Shown: positions 10,070 to 22,019 of the stretch, piece after piece
How the letters are laid out: every line of letters begins with the position of its first letter
Numbering within the stretch: the first letter of the stretch is position 1
Source of the DNA: Vombatus ursinus
Taxonomy: Eukaryota > Chordata > Mammalia > Diprotodontia > Vombatidae
Direction: 5' to 3'
Assembly (NCBI RefSeq): GCF_900497805.2
Contig: NW_020954702.1
Location: forward strand, 1,342,708 to 1,406,707
Length of the DNA stretch: 64,000 nt
The notes under the pieces: generated by a model
Told to the model about the DNA's origin: nothing
The model's database searches: none
The model's input: the letters and a program-made list of their open reading frames with translations, nothing else
Program-made: the position numbers and the translations under genes

Positions 10070-13000
10070 AGAGCCATAACTAAGACAAGGTGTGTATGGG
10101 GTATTCAAGGAGAACTAGTCCCTCTGGTAAGAGGGCTTGCTAAGCCTTTAAAAGGACTGCTTATCCACCTTTGCTGCCCACCTGCCACCCAACTCTCACC
10201 TGTGGCTCCAAGAAGCTGTAGCATGCACAGCAACCATGCCTCAGTAAAACCATCTAGGCAGCCAGGCTAAACCAGGTTGAGGGTACCTGACAGGCCTCAA
10301 ACCCGTTGGTGAGGTAAGGGGATGACTACCCTAAGCATGTGAAGACTTCCCCAGTGGAATAGGCAGATGAGAGCAGTTTGTTCCAATGGGCCAAGAAGGA
10401 GGCTGGAGCAGACACTGTGGAGTGCTTAGAGCTTGACCTGACATCGAAGACACCAAGGTCATCCACTGCATACTGGGACATCACGAGTCATCTTGACTTT
10501 TGTCTTGCCACTAAACTTTGATGACTTTGGAAGAGAGAGTGAAGCTGAAGACTTTGTACAAATCTGTCTCGCTTAAATCCAATTCACAGACGAGTCAATA
10601 AATCACCCATACTATTTTAATATTTTACCATATTATAATTTTACAATTTTATCTACCTTGAAGACCTGTGGAGACAGGCGAAAGATGAAGCTACAGGTGT
10701 GGATACTTGGGAGCTCTAGTCACAACACTTCACCCAGGTGATCTTGAGGGCATAGGGTTGTCTTCTCACTGGGCTGAAATAGCAGTGGCATTCAGCAGCC
10801 CCCTGGGTATCTGAACGGCTTTTTTTAAGGACCACCCTGCTTACCTCCTGGTGTGAGGAAAGGGTGAAAAAAAGTTTCCCTAAAAATTGTCTGCTGCACT
10901 TGACTCTGGCCTGCATACCACAGTAGACGGAGATCTCACTCTGTAGTCAAAACAAAACAAAAAAATGTTTAAAACCTTTGCAAAGATGATTTCACTCACC
11001 ATTGATACATTAAATGTGTACATGAAATCCAGTAGACCTGAAAGATGAATAGTTCTTATTGCAAGAGCACTCAGCATCTACCCCTTAAAATAGCTGCCCT
11101 GAGTGAAACAAGGCTGGCAAATAAAGGCCAGCTTACTGAAGTTGGCGTTGGATCCATGTTTTTCTGGAGTGTATGGGGAGCACCATGAAGCTGGTGTAGA
11201 TTTTGCGATCCAAACTGATCTTGTAAACAAGCTTGTATGTCTCCCAAAAGGAGTAAATGAATGACTCATGACAATGCCACTGCCCCTTGCAGGAAAGCAC
11301 CATGCCACCATGAGTGCATATGCTCACGCCATGATGAAGGTCAAATAAAGGTCAAAGGAGGTCAAAGAAAAAATTTATGAAGACCTGGAGATGCTCATCA
11401 TCATTGTGCCAAAAGAGGACAAGCTTATAATTCTGGGTAACTTCAACACCAGAGTAGCCACAGACTATCAGAGTTGGCAGCGAGGGATGGGGAGGAATGG
11501 AGTTGGAAAGAGAAACAGTAATAGTCACGTGCAATTGAAGACTTATGTGTCTCATGACCTCATCATCAACACCGTCTTCTGTTTACCTAAGTGCAACAAA
11601 ACATCACAGATACACCCTCACGCCAAGCACTGGCATTTAGCAAGCTACATCCTTGTAAGAAGAGACAGACAGGATATGAACATGACAAAGGCAATGTATG
11701 GTAGGAGTGTTGGACTGAGACTTATCTTCTCTGAGCTAAACATTCCCAGTCAACAAAAGCAACCGCCTCAAGGCAAGATGACTCTCAGAAGACTCAAGGA
11801 CATCAGATTAGAGCATTTTTCCCTGTGTGAACAGTTCTTTGCTAACTCAGAAGGAAAGCTGAGCCAACATACATCTGGCAACAGTGGAGCATAAAAGGAG
11901 AGATTTGGTGTATAGCATTGCATTTGATCGTCCGGGTCACAACACTTGCAAATATCAGGATTGGTTTGATAAAAAAGATGGGGAAATCCAGAAGCTATTA
12001 AATGAAAAATGAGAACTCAACGGGGGTTTGCCAGCAGGACAGTTCATCAACCTGTAAGAAGGCAGTATTTAACTCCATCAAAAAGTAAAGTGCAAGAAAA
12101 GCTCAGAGATGTGTAGTATTCTTGGCTCAGAAAGCAGATGAGATTCAGTTTTACCTGATAGTAACAACACAAAGTGTTTCTACAATGCCCTGAAGGGTAC
12201 TTATGGACCAAAGAACTTTGGTGCCTCTCATCTACTCAGCACTGATGGAGTCACATGATCAGTGATAAGGACATGATCCTAGAGAGACAGGCTGAACACT
12301 TCCACAGTGTTCTCAACAGACCATCATCAATCAATGCTGAAGCCACTGACTATTTACCTCAGGTTGAAGTCAATCCTTCTCTAGCTGAACTTCCTCTTGT
12401 GTGGCAAAGCGTATAGCACTGAGTCCATCCCAGCAGAAATCTATAAAGCAGGGGGTTCACCGCTCTTACAGAAGCTGACTGAAATCTTATGAGTTATATG
12501 GCAAGAGGAAGTTATCCCCCAAGAGATCAAGGGTATCGCCATTGTTCATCTTCATAAGGAAAAAGGAAACAGTGTATCCTGTGATAATCACAGAGCAGTC
12601 TCTCTCTTGGTCATTACTGGCAAGATTCTTTCCAGAACCCTCCTCAATAGGCGGATCCTTCACCTGGAAGATGGTCATTTACCCCAAGAGCCAGTATGGC
12701 TTCAGAAAGGGATGAGGAATGGTAGACTTAGTGTTTGCTGCCCACAACTCCAGGAGAAATGCCAAGAGCAGAACAAAGGTCTGTACACAAAGTTCATCTC
12801 CCTGACCAAGGCCTTTGATACTGTCTGTGGAGAGAACTTGTGGAAGATATCACAAAATTTGGTTGCCTGGAGAAGTTCATTAATATTATATGCCAGTTTC
12901 ATGATGCCAAGCTGGCATGGGTTCTGGATAAAAGATATTGCTCTCATGCTTTCTCAGTTACCAATGAAGTAAAGCAGAGTTGTGTGCTTGCTCCAATGCA

Positions 13001-14152
13001 TTTTAGCATGATCTTTTCAGGGATGTTGTCAGATGCCTTCAACAAGAATGAAAACACCATGGAGGTCAGCTATCACACTGATGTAATAACTTGAAAAAAC
13101 TACTAGCCAAGACTAAAGTGGAGGGAGAGCTGGTGAATGACTTTTTGCTCATAGGTAATTGTACACTTGATGAAGCCTCTGAGACTGAGAGGTAACAGAG
13201 TATGGATTGGTTCTCTGCTGCTTGTGTTAATTATAGCCTAACAATTAGCACCAAAAAAACAGAGGCTCTCCATGAGCAAGCACCACACCACCCACAGGTT
13301 GAACCATCAGTTACCGTGAATGGAGAATTTAAATGCTATGAATAAGTTCACTTACCTTGGCAGCATACGTTCCAAAGATGTGCATGTAGATGATGAGGTT
13401 GACACACATATTGCTGGAGATAGCTCAATGTTTGGGAAGCTCCAAAAGAAAGTTCAGGAGAAAAGAGGTAGTAGACTGCCTACCAAACTGAAAATCTACA
13501 GCGCCATTGTGCCAACCTCTCATTGTCATGTGCCTGTGAGACCTGAATAGTCTACCAGCACCGTTCCAGGAAACTGAATTGCTTCCTTCTGAAGTGTTTT
13601 AGCAAGATTCTGAAGATCACCTGGCAAATCAAGATACTGGACACACTGAGGTCCTTTCTCTAGATAAACTGCTAATCATTCGAACCCCACTGCAGTAAGC
13701 ATAACTTGGATGTGCTGGCCACATCGTTTGAATGTCAAAAATACATTTGCCTAAAAGACTGTTTTATGGAGAACTCACACAAGTCAAGTGCCTACATGGA
13801 GGTCAGAATAGGTGGTACAAGGACCCTCTCAAGGTCTCTCAGAAGAACTTTGGAATGATTTGTGAGATATGATAGATGCTGGCAAAGGACCGCCTAGCAT
13901 GGTATGCCTGCATCAAAGAAGGCACTGTGCTCTATGAGCAAAGCAGAATCATAATAACTCAAAAGAAACATGAGATGTACACATCTCAATACAGTCACAT
14001 TCCAACTGTTCAAATGGAATATTTGTACCTGACCTGTGGTAGAGCCTTCTGAGCTCATATTGGTCTGACTTGCCACAGTAAAGAACATTATACCTTGACC
14101 CCAACATCATGATGTCATTTTGGTCCTCTTCGAGTATGAAGGGCAAACAAAT
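10070..14152 (+). mobile_element. RTE-clade LINE, near full length
   Basis: About 4.1 kb with 5' UTR, endonuclease and reverse transcriptase in the order of RTE elements, the clade whose fragments are often annotated as craniofacial development protein 2-like. Endonuclease: ALSETRLANKGQLTEVGVGS (11095-11155), LIILGNFNTRVATDYQSW (about 11428-11481), NGVGKRNSN. RT: LTKAFDTVCGENLWKI (about 12803-12850), VTNEVKQSCVLAPMHFSMIF (12958-13017), MNKFTYLGSIRSKDVHVDDE (13338-13397). The FADD catalytic box is replaced by DFLLIGNCTL near 13140. Near the C-terminus, a C2H2-like tail reads CGRAF-AHIGLTCHSKEH (14034-14090). Frames change repeatedly, so this copy is dead. The 5' limit is uncertain by about 100 bp. 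Confidence 0.88.
10430..10600 (+). mobile_element. RTE 5' segment shared with an RTE-derived SINE
   Basis: This part of the RTE 5' region (GTCATCCACTGCATACTGGG, CTTGACTTTTGTCTTGCCAC, GACTTTGGAAGAGAGAGTGA) reappears in reverse complement at 14941-15176. It is either the RTE's own 5' UTR from which the SINE was built, or a SINE copy that landed just upstream of the endonuclease. The first reading is preferred because orientation and spacing fit one element. Confidence 0.65.
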
Positions 14153-14489
14153 AAGACAAGAAAGCCAGAACTTTGCCCCAAATGCTGACACATTAGGGGT
14201 AAGGGAGGGTTATGGTCTATAAACTCTCATCCCTATACCTCGTGCTTGGTACCTCCTGGTCTTCTGCCAGCTCACTCCTAACTTTTTCTGGGTTATATGG
14301 TGGAGGGGGCAGGGAATGAAAGGGAAGAAAAAGGATCCAGGCTGCTGCTACCCATCACAACTGAACCAAAAGCCCAGATTATCTCTCATGGGACACAGCT
14401 AACTTCACTCCCTAAAATCCTGCAAGTTGGTGTCCCTCCTTCCCTCTATCACCTCCTAAAAAAAATAAATAAATAAAAAGAATTTCTCC
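14153..14489. other. Gene-free stretch with an A-rich end
   Basis: GC is somewhat higher than in the neighbourhood, and it ends in an A-rich tract (about 14458-14481) that could be an old retrocopy tail. I cannot name a parent sequence. Confidence 0.4.
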
Positions 14490-14905
14490 TAAGTGCCAGG
14501 ACTCCTAGATAAGGCTTTCATCCTAACAGAGGGCAGAAAAGAGAACAAGAACAGGAAAAGCTTTACTGGGAGGTAGTATTTTCACTGGACTATAAAGAAT
14601 AGGTAGGCATTAAAAAAATTAAGAAGAGAATACCTTCCAGGCAAAGGTAACTGTCAGAGAAAGAGCAAGAAGTCATTACAACAAACATTAATTGAATAAA
14701 GTCAAAATATCTGTTTTTTTAAGTTTATGATGTTCAGTGCCCCAAAGACACAGAGTATTCCAATTTGACTGAAGAGTAAAGCAAATTGAAGAAAGCAACA
14801 TGAAAGAGAAAGTTAGAAATGTGGAATGGTAAGAAATTGTTGGAGGCCTTGAGTGCCAGGGACAGAGGAGTTTGAATTTTGCTCAGTAAACAATAGGGAG
14901 TATAA
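14490..14905 (-). mobile_element. L2-type LINE 3' region, antisense
   Basis: Plus-strand phrases are the complement of L2 ORF2 C-terminus and 3' UTR: ACTGGGAGGTAGTATTTTCA, TACCTTCCAGGCAAAGGTAA, GAGGCCTTGAGTGCCAGGGA, AGTTTGAATTTTGCTCAGTA and CAATAGGGAG. The copy is heavily diverged. Confidence 0.65.
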
Positions 14906-14940
14906 GAACATTTTTTTTTAACCAGAAGTGAAAGCCGATG

Positions 14941-15176
14941 AATTTGTTGTTTGTTCTTTATTTTGAAGAGGACCAATGACATCAAAGGGTGATGTCTTGA
15001 CTTGTGCATGAATCAGATTTAAGTGAGGCAGAGTTGCACAAAGTCCTTAACCTCACTCTCTTCCAGAGTCATCGAAGTCTAGTGGCAAGACAAAAGTCAA
15101 GATTGGCAATGGCCTTGGATGCAGTGGGTGATGCAGTGGATGACCGTGGTGTCTCCAATGTCTGACTAAACTCCTT
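14941..15176 (-). mobile_element. RTE-related SINE (RTESINE-like)
   Basis: Its minus-strand 5' part matches the RTE 5' segment at 10430-10600 (CTTGACTTTTGTCTTGCCAC is identical). Its 3' part, GATGTCATTGGTCCTCTTC followed by an A-rich tail, matches the RTE 3' end near 14111-14132 (GATGTCATTTTGGTCCTCTT). So it looks like an internally deleted RTE: both ends kept, all coding sequence lost. Such SINEs are known to borrow the LINE machinery whose tail they share. Confidence 0.75.
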
Positions 15177-16210
15177 AATTTTAAAATATATTTCTAGTTA
15201 ATACATTAATTGTTGAAAAGAGTATACTCATTTTTTTAAAAGATTTTATTACAAAATTCATCTTTAAGTTGTTATCTATACAAGTCCTAATATTTCTATT
15301 TTTCAGATCAATAATCAAGTTCTTTAAAGTTACTTAATCAAAATTTGTACGATATGCATTTTGAAAAGGTTTTCAAATGCATATTTACATCATAAACTTT
15401 AATGACTTCTTCCTAACTCTTATTGCTGCTGGTGTCAAGTTTTAAACACCATTATGGTGGCTATATTCCTTTTCAGAACTGCTGTTAAAATAACAAAAGA
15501 ATTTACAACCTAAACAATTAGAGTAAAAGTTATCTAAACTAGCAGCAACTTCACAAAAGGAAAAAAATAGGATTTTCCTTTCTTCTTTTCTTTTATACAA
15601 CTGTGCTCAGTTGGAATGCAAAGATAAAGCCAGAAACCAAGGGGTGGGTGTGAGGGGTGGAGGGAAAAGGAAGCAAAAGCTTCAAAGACTTCAAAGAATT
15701 AATTAGCTGAGGAGTAGTTTCAGGTTCTCAGGGGATTGTAAACCACAAATGATTAGTCTGAAGTAGAACTGTAATATTTGATCACATTTGTGAAAAATAA
15801 ACTTGGGCTTTCTTTCATTAGTCAACAGAAATAAAAGAAATCAAAGAGCGTTCTGACACCCCAACAGTCTAGCAGAACTTACGTACTTGCTTCTCAAAAT
15901 TTGCCTCATCAATCTTCACCTGGTTGAATTTTAGAAAAATGGTCCTGATTCAGTAATCTAAGTATTGAAGGCATGTTTTGATAAGACAGAAATCATGAGA
16001 ATTGATGAGAAGTGTTAACAAATTCCCAATTTACAATCCTCTGCAAGAATGTCTGTTGCATCTTATACCGTATATCACAATAAGTTCAAATTTTATACCT
16101 GAATGTGACCTGAATATTTAATGCAATTTGAATATGAAAGGTCACATTATAAAATAAGTAAATAGAAGCAAATCAACCATCTTTGACTGCAATAGCTAGG
16201 CATAACATTG
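15177..16210. other. Gene-free AT-rich stretch
   Basis: Nothing recognised except a purine-rich segment near 15640-15700. Confidence 0.5.
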
Positions 16211-17345
16211 GGTTTTGGGGTTTTTTTTTTAATTTAAATTTGTATTGACATGCTTTTACATTATCTTTAATTCACAATCTACAGTCTTCCTTCCCCAGTT
16301 CCCAATATACAGCACCTCCACCCCTCTGATAGCCATCCCTTATTACAAGGAATAAAAAGAAAAAAAAAACCAGTTCATCAAAACTAGCTATCACATCAAT
16401 GAAGTCTGACACTATATATGGTATTCTATACCTTATCTCTGCAAAGAATATGTGAAAAAGTACGTGTTCATATCTCTTCTTTGTGGGCCAAGTATGATAA
16501 TCATAATTATAGCACTCAGTTTTGATTGTTTTGTTGTTGTTCTTTCCATTTCCATTGTTGAAATAATTGTGTATATTGTTTTCCTAATTCTGTTTACTTC
16601 ACTTTGTATCAGTTCAGATTAGTTTGTCCCATGCCTCTCTGTATTGCTGATATTTCTTACAGCACAGTAATATTCCGTTACATTGATGTACCACAATTTA
16701 TTTAGCCATTCCCTAATCAATCAGCATCTATGATACTTTATTTCTAGTTCTTTGCTACTACAAAAAAATGCTACTATAAATATTTTGATGTCTGAGGCTT
16801 TTCTTTCTGTGTTTGACTTTTTGGGATATATGCCTGGTAGTGGGATCCTTGAGTAAGGGGGCATGTACAAATGTTAGACTCTTTCTGGCATAGTCCCAAA
16901 TTGCTTTCAAGATTTATTGGACAAATTCAGAGTTCTACCATCAGTACACTAGTGTGCCTATGTTTCAATAACCCCTTTATCACTATTTCAATATTTGGTC
17001 ATCATTGCCAATTTCCTGGGAATGAGGTGAAAACTCAATTGCTTCCATTTGCATTTCTCTTATTAGTGATTTAGAACATTCTTTGATAAGATTGTTAATT
17101 GTTTGCAACTCTCCTTTTGAAAACTGTTCATATTTTTTAACTACTTTTGGAGAATTTGGAAATGTCTATTGGTTTTCTGTACTTTTGTTAGTCTCGCACT
17201 TATCTTGGATATCAGATCCTTATCAGAGATATTTGACATGACTTTTTTTCCCCAATCATCTACTACTTTCTTATCCTAGTAATATTATTTTTTGCTTAAA
17301 ATTTTTTCAACTTCATGTAAGCAAAATTATTTTATCTTTTACCCC
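16211..17345 (-). mobile_element. L1 ORF2 C-terminus and 3' UTR, antisense
   Basis: A T-rich run near 16220 is the complement of the L1 tail. Minus-strand translation near 17200 gives the ORF2 motif (D)KGLIS-like LISKISARL, followed by TNRHFQ. The complement also contains segments shared with the other marsupial L1 3' ends in the window (TTTATTTAGCCATTCCCTAA versus TTTGTTTAGCCATTACCCAA-type text at 32710). It is more diverged than the copy at 55315, so it is an older subfamily. Confidence 0.8.
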
Positions 17346-18213
17346 TTCCAATAGAAATGATTATGAAAAATAAGCTTCATGAGAGAACTTTTACTGTTAA
17401 GCTCTTACAGATGTTATCTTTGAAAATCAAGACTTTTAAAAGCACTTTTGTCATGTTTTTTTTCTGGTCTGTAAGAAAGACATGCCACAGAGATTGACAT
17501 CAAGAAAACAACATCAAATGAAAAAAAAAACTTTTCAAGTTCTTTATAGTAACTTCCTTTCAATATCCTGAACTTTGTAATTCATGGCCTATTTCTAGTG
17601 TCAGTTTCTCTACTCTCATTTACTTCTCTCTTCATTCCCATTCTTTGAGAATTCTTTAAATCACAAGATTAACTTTCAAGACCTGACTAGTTTATGTGAG
17701 TGGAAGAAATCTAATTGGGATACAACTGACCCCCTATAACTCTTAGCAATTTTTTTTTCTTGTCTAGATGTGTTCTGAATTTCAGATATTTTTCTATATG
17801 ATATCTATTTTCTCTCGTTATATATATGCTTCATCTTTTCCTAAGTTGGGGCTACTATCTTTTCCTATCCTATTCAATTTATGCTACACATTAACTGTTA
17901 TCTAGCTGCACTATATTCTTTTACCAATTTTGTATACATAAATATTAGTTTAGTTTAGCTCAAGAATAAATAATTACCTATTCTGCTCAACTATATGCAA
18001 GAATTGAACCCTGGGTATGAAACCTACAACATAAGCTAAAGAGAATATTTTATATTTAAATGTGAAAATTAACATTTTAAATAAGTAAAAACATACGTAT
18101 TAGTAAAATAAGTAAATCAAGTGGATTCAGTAAGATGTAAATCAATTATACAAAAATCAAAAATTAAAAACAATGATGATATGAAATTTCTGTTACTTAA
18201 AGAAATGTACTTA
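17346..18213. other. Gene-free AT-rich stretch
   Basis: No repeat or gene recognised. Confidence 0.45.
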
Positions 18214-18690
18214 CTGTACGAAATGATGAGCAGGATGCTCAAAATAAAACCTAGAAAACCTTGCATGGGCTGATGCAAAGTGAAATGTACTGTGCACAAA
18301 GTAACAACAATATTGTAAGATGATCAGCTGTGAATGACTTAGCTTTTCTCAGCAATACAACCATTCAAGGCAACTATGAAGGACTTATGATGAAAAAGAG
18401 TTTCTATCCACATAGAAAGCACTGATGGTGTCTGAATACAGATTGAAGCATAGTTGGTTTTTTTTAACTTTCTTTATTTTTCTTGAAGTTTTTTTTTTTT
18501 GGTCTATGTTTTCTTTCATTATGGATATGGTTTGCATGACTACACGTGTGTAACCTGTATCAAATTGCTTGCCTTTTCAATGAGGGGGTGGGGAGAGAGG
18601 AAGAGAGAGAATTTGGAACTCAGATTTAAAAATGAATGTTAAAAATTGTTTTTACGTGTAACTGGGGAAAAATAAAATACTAAATAAAAA
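18214..18690 (+). mobile_element. L1 3' end with A-rich tail
   Basis: It begins in the ORF2 end (GAAATGATGAGCAGGATGCT, GCAAAGTGAAATG), runs through the 3' UTR (AATATTGTAAGATGATCAGC, ATTGAAGCATAGTTGG, TTTGCATGACTACACGTGTG) and ends AATTTGGAACTCAGATTTAA ... AATAAAATACTAAATAAAAA. The same ordered phrases occur at 55900-56290. It is 5' truncated. Confidence 0.92.
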
Positions 18691-18914
18691 AAAGAATGAT
18701 CATAAAAAAAGAAATGTACTGAATTTTGGTAGGTCAGGGTATTAATCTTTCTGCTATGTGTTGGTTGGAATTTAATTCTGTTTCTATTTATTAAATTACT
18801 TATTCTCTCAATCCTTCAGTTTAAGATAAAATTCCCTGATTTTTTTTTTTACTGAACCTATTATTTTGGTATTTCAGGGAGGTTCCAGAGAGGAAATTTT
18901 CTTTACAATTTCTA

Positions 18915-19045
18915 GTTTTAGAGAGTTGCCTAGAGCACTGAGAGATTTATCTACTTATCCAGAGTTACACAGGCAATAAGTCAGAGGCAGAATTTGAAAC
19001 CAAATCTTTCTGACTCAGAGCCTCTGTAGAGATCCCATTGCTTCT
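18915..19045 (-). mobile_element. MIR-family SINE fragment
   Basis: Antisense core and head: CCAGAGTTACACAGGCAATA, AGTCAGAGGCAGAATTTGAA, AATCTTTCTGACTCAGAGCC. Confidence 0.7.
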
Positions 19046-19496
19046 TTGTCTTAGAGTTAGAAGAATTAAAGTTTTAAAAAATTCTAATACTTGAGAAAGT
19101 ATTTTTATATCTAAAAAATTAAAGTTCTCATACAAAATAAAAAAAAATCGATGTACTCTTAAAACAGTAATGATGTAGAAATATCCCTGATATTTAAGGT
19201 GATTCCCACCCTCACCCCCAATAAAACAGCAGAGAATATTAGTGGAATTACAATAGATCTTACTCTGAAGAAAAAAACAGAAGTTATAATTAAAAGAAGG
19301 AAATTGGGCAAAGATGCTATTTTATATGTATTTAGATTACTCCTAAAATATTAATTGGAAGAAGTATAAGTAAATTATTATAAGTAAGCTTATAATTTTC
19401 TATTTGCTTAACTACATTTTAATATTGATTCCTTCTCTGTGTATGTGTTTTTTTAATTTATGAAGTTATTACAAATTAATATGGAGAAATAAAATG
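19046..19496. other. Gene-free AT-rich stretch
   Basis: No repeat or gene recognised. Confidence 0.45.
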
Positions 19497-19613
19497 CCAA
19501 TGTGAGCTCCTTGAGAGCAAAGACTACCTTTTGCCTCTTTTTTTCCCAGCACTTAGCACAGTATCTGGTACAGAGTAGGTGCTTAATAAATGTTGATTGA
19601 TTGATTGACTGAT
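19497..19613 (+). mobile_element. L2 3' end fragment
   Basis: GAGCTCCTTGAGAGCAAAGA, CCCAGCACTTAGCACAGTAT, CTGGTACAGAGTAGGTGCTT, AATAAATG and a (TTGA)n tail: the standard L2 terminus. Confidence 0.9.
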
Positions 19614-22019
19614 TGAAAAGGGCAAAGAAATTCAGTTATATTTCCTAAGGTCAATAGTAATTCTACTAAAGTGCTGTATGGATGCAAACTAGCATTTTTA
19701 TTAATAAAGCACATTAAAAAAATAACTTTATGAAACGTATACTGAATTTACCCAAGAATAAAAGGCTATATAATTTATTTTACCCAAGAAGGCTATATTA
19801 CTGATTAGAGATTCATCATATTGTATTTGGTGGTTAAAACTACGCAAATGACAAGTAGATATTATCAAGTAGCAAGAAACAAGACCTTGATTATCTCTTG
19901 GTTGTTAGTTATTGGTAAGTTTGAAACAGGAAAATTAATGTCTCCTGCCAGGCATGATTTTCAAATATTCTAAACTTTACTATTTGTTACTTTAAAGATC
20001 TTTCCATATGAAAGAAGCCATATATTTAATACTAGGTCAAACTTTTTTTCAGAAGTTAAGATACAAGTCTTAAAGTATGATGTTTTTTAAAAAAAAAAAA
20101 TTCAACAAATGCAAAAATAGATTGTAAAGATGTTTCCTAGAAAAGAAATTTGTGAAACTAAATAAAAGGTAGGGAAACAGGAAAAAAATAAGTTTTTAAC
20201 CTACATGTTATGACATTTTTATGTTCTTAAAAGATAAAAAAGTACTTGCAGCAAAGATACCTCTGCAATGTACCATTGCCAAAAAAAAAAAAATTGTTAT
20301 TTGATCTTATCTGAAGTGACTTTTCTTTCAGTGAATACTCCTTCCCTTCTTCCCCAACTCTTTCCTCTCTCTCCATACTCCCCACAATCACATTTACATA
20401 GAATTCTCCTCTTTGTTTATTGAAAGACTTTAACTCTCAGTTGATTTTTATATACTTACTGCAGAATTCATCAAAATATCTTCCAAGTTGATCTTTCATT
20501 GTAGAGATACTTCATGATAAATTCTTTAATGAAAACAGAAGCAATACTAACCCTGTACAAGTCCATACCTTGTGAAAAGGAAAAGAAATATTTTTCTGAG
20601 TACTTTTTTTATGAGGAGGGGGTTGCAGTCAACTGAGTTTCACAGGGAGAATGTTTTACTGAGTCTCCAGTATAAATTAAATAACAATAAGACAACAAAA
20701 AAGATTGAACATATGTTAATGAAACTGGACAAGGTAGAAAGCCAATTCTGAATATACACCCCTAGAAAATATTCTTTTTCATACCAGTTACCAGGTAGTT
20801 GCTCCCCAAGAAATTTTTATTATGTTATGAAAGATTCTATCCTAAACAGAATTCATATTAATAAAACCAAGATTTTCCATTATTAGGAATGGTATTACTG
20901 AGAGACTTGATTTCTGTTTCTGGTAGTGACTCATAATTTGAACCGGAGGAATCATTCAATGAGTATGAGTCTATCCAGATATTTGCAAAAACCTATCAGG
21001 GCCTTTGGTGAAAGATAGAGGCAATAATAGGTATGAATCATACAGAAGGATGGTGCCATGGGTAAATAAAATAATTAATTTCTCCCACAATCTAAAATCC
21101 TCGATATAAATTTAAAAAATATTTTAACAGAAATATGTAAAATTAGTTTTTTTTAAAGTTTTAGTTGATTGTATTTTTTTCATTTTATTTCTCTCCACTC
21201 TAAGAAGTATATGCTCATTAACAACATAGTGCCCACCCACCCCCAATCACCAACAATAAAAATACAATTGGCAGCAGCAGAAGGAAGATAATGAATGCTT
21301 CAAAATCTAGAAAATCAAAATGAGAATAATTTACAATAGGCCATGATAGCTGTATCATGATATGCAAAAATTCTATGTTGTGTTGTTTGGAAAGTTAATC
21401 AAAAGCACCTTTGGAGTTTTCTACAGTACTTACAACTTTTCAGGTTTGTTTAGATATACTTCAGGATTTCTGGATATTTTTTATGCCATTTTAATGTATG
21501 ATGGATACATTTAAACACAATGTTAAAATAAAAAATTAAAATATAAAGAATTAAAAATTTTGTTTTTTAAAAATTTGCCATTAAGCTTTGCCTGAAAAAG
21601 GCAATACATTCAATTACCCTAACTCAGCCTTTTGAAGTACTAAAAAAATTGATCTTGTCCTTCCCAACTGCCTGTCCATCTTAGTCTCCAAAATATAAAA
21701 TTTGATCTCAGCCACAGAGCAGCAAAGTTTCTTTGAAGTATTATTCCATAAATGCCTATAGAAGGTCTCTGTTTTCTTGCCATTTGCCCGTTTCAAAAAG
21801 GAATGAGAATCTTTTTCTGCTTTTTTCTCCCTTGGTGGAAAGTTATATTTGTAAGTATTTCTCAAATTTATCCTGAGCAATGGACAAGCTTGTAATTGGA
21901 AATGACAGATTTGTTATTGTTTAATTTGCCATAGTCATCTTTTCACATCACTAACTCTAGACTATATTTGTTAAAGTTAATATTTTTTTAATAAGAATGT
22001 TTGGTGATCTTGTTCTAGC
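19614..22019. other. Gene-free, repeat-poor stretch
   Basis: About 2.4 kb of AT-rich DNA with no recognised mobile element or gene. The 88-codon open frame on the minus strand (21614-21880) has no family I recognise. Confidence 0.5.

Noticed and set aside
11391-11894. 167-codon open frame, the longest in the window
   Set aside because: It is part of the RTE endonuclease domain, not a host gene; counted within the LINE.
14153-14489. A-rich tail suggesting a processed pseudogene
   Set aside because: No parent gene or target duplication could be recognised.
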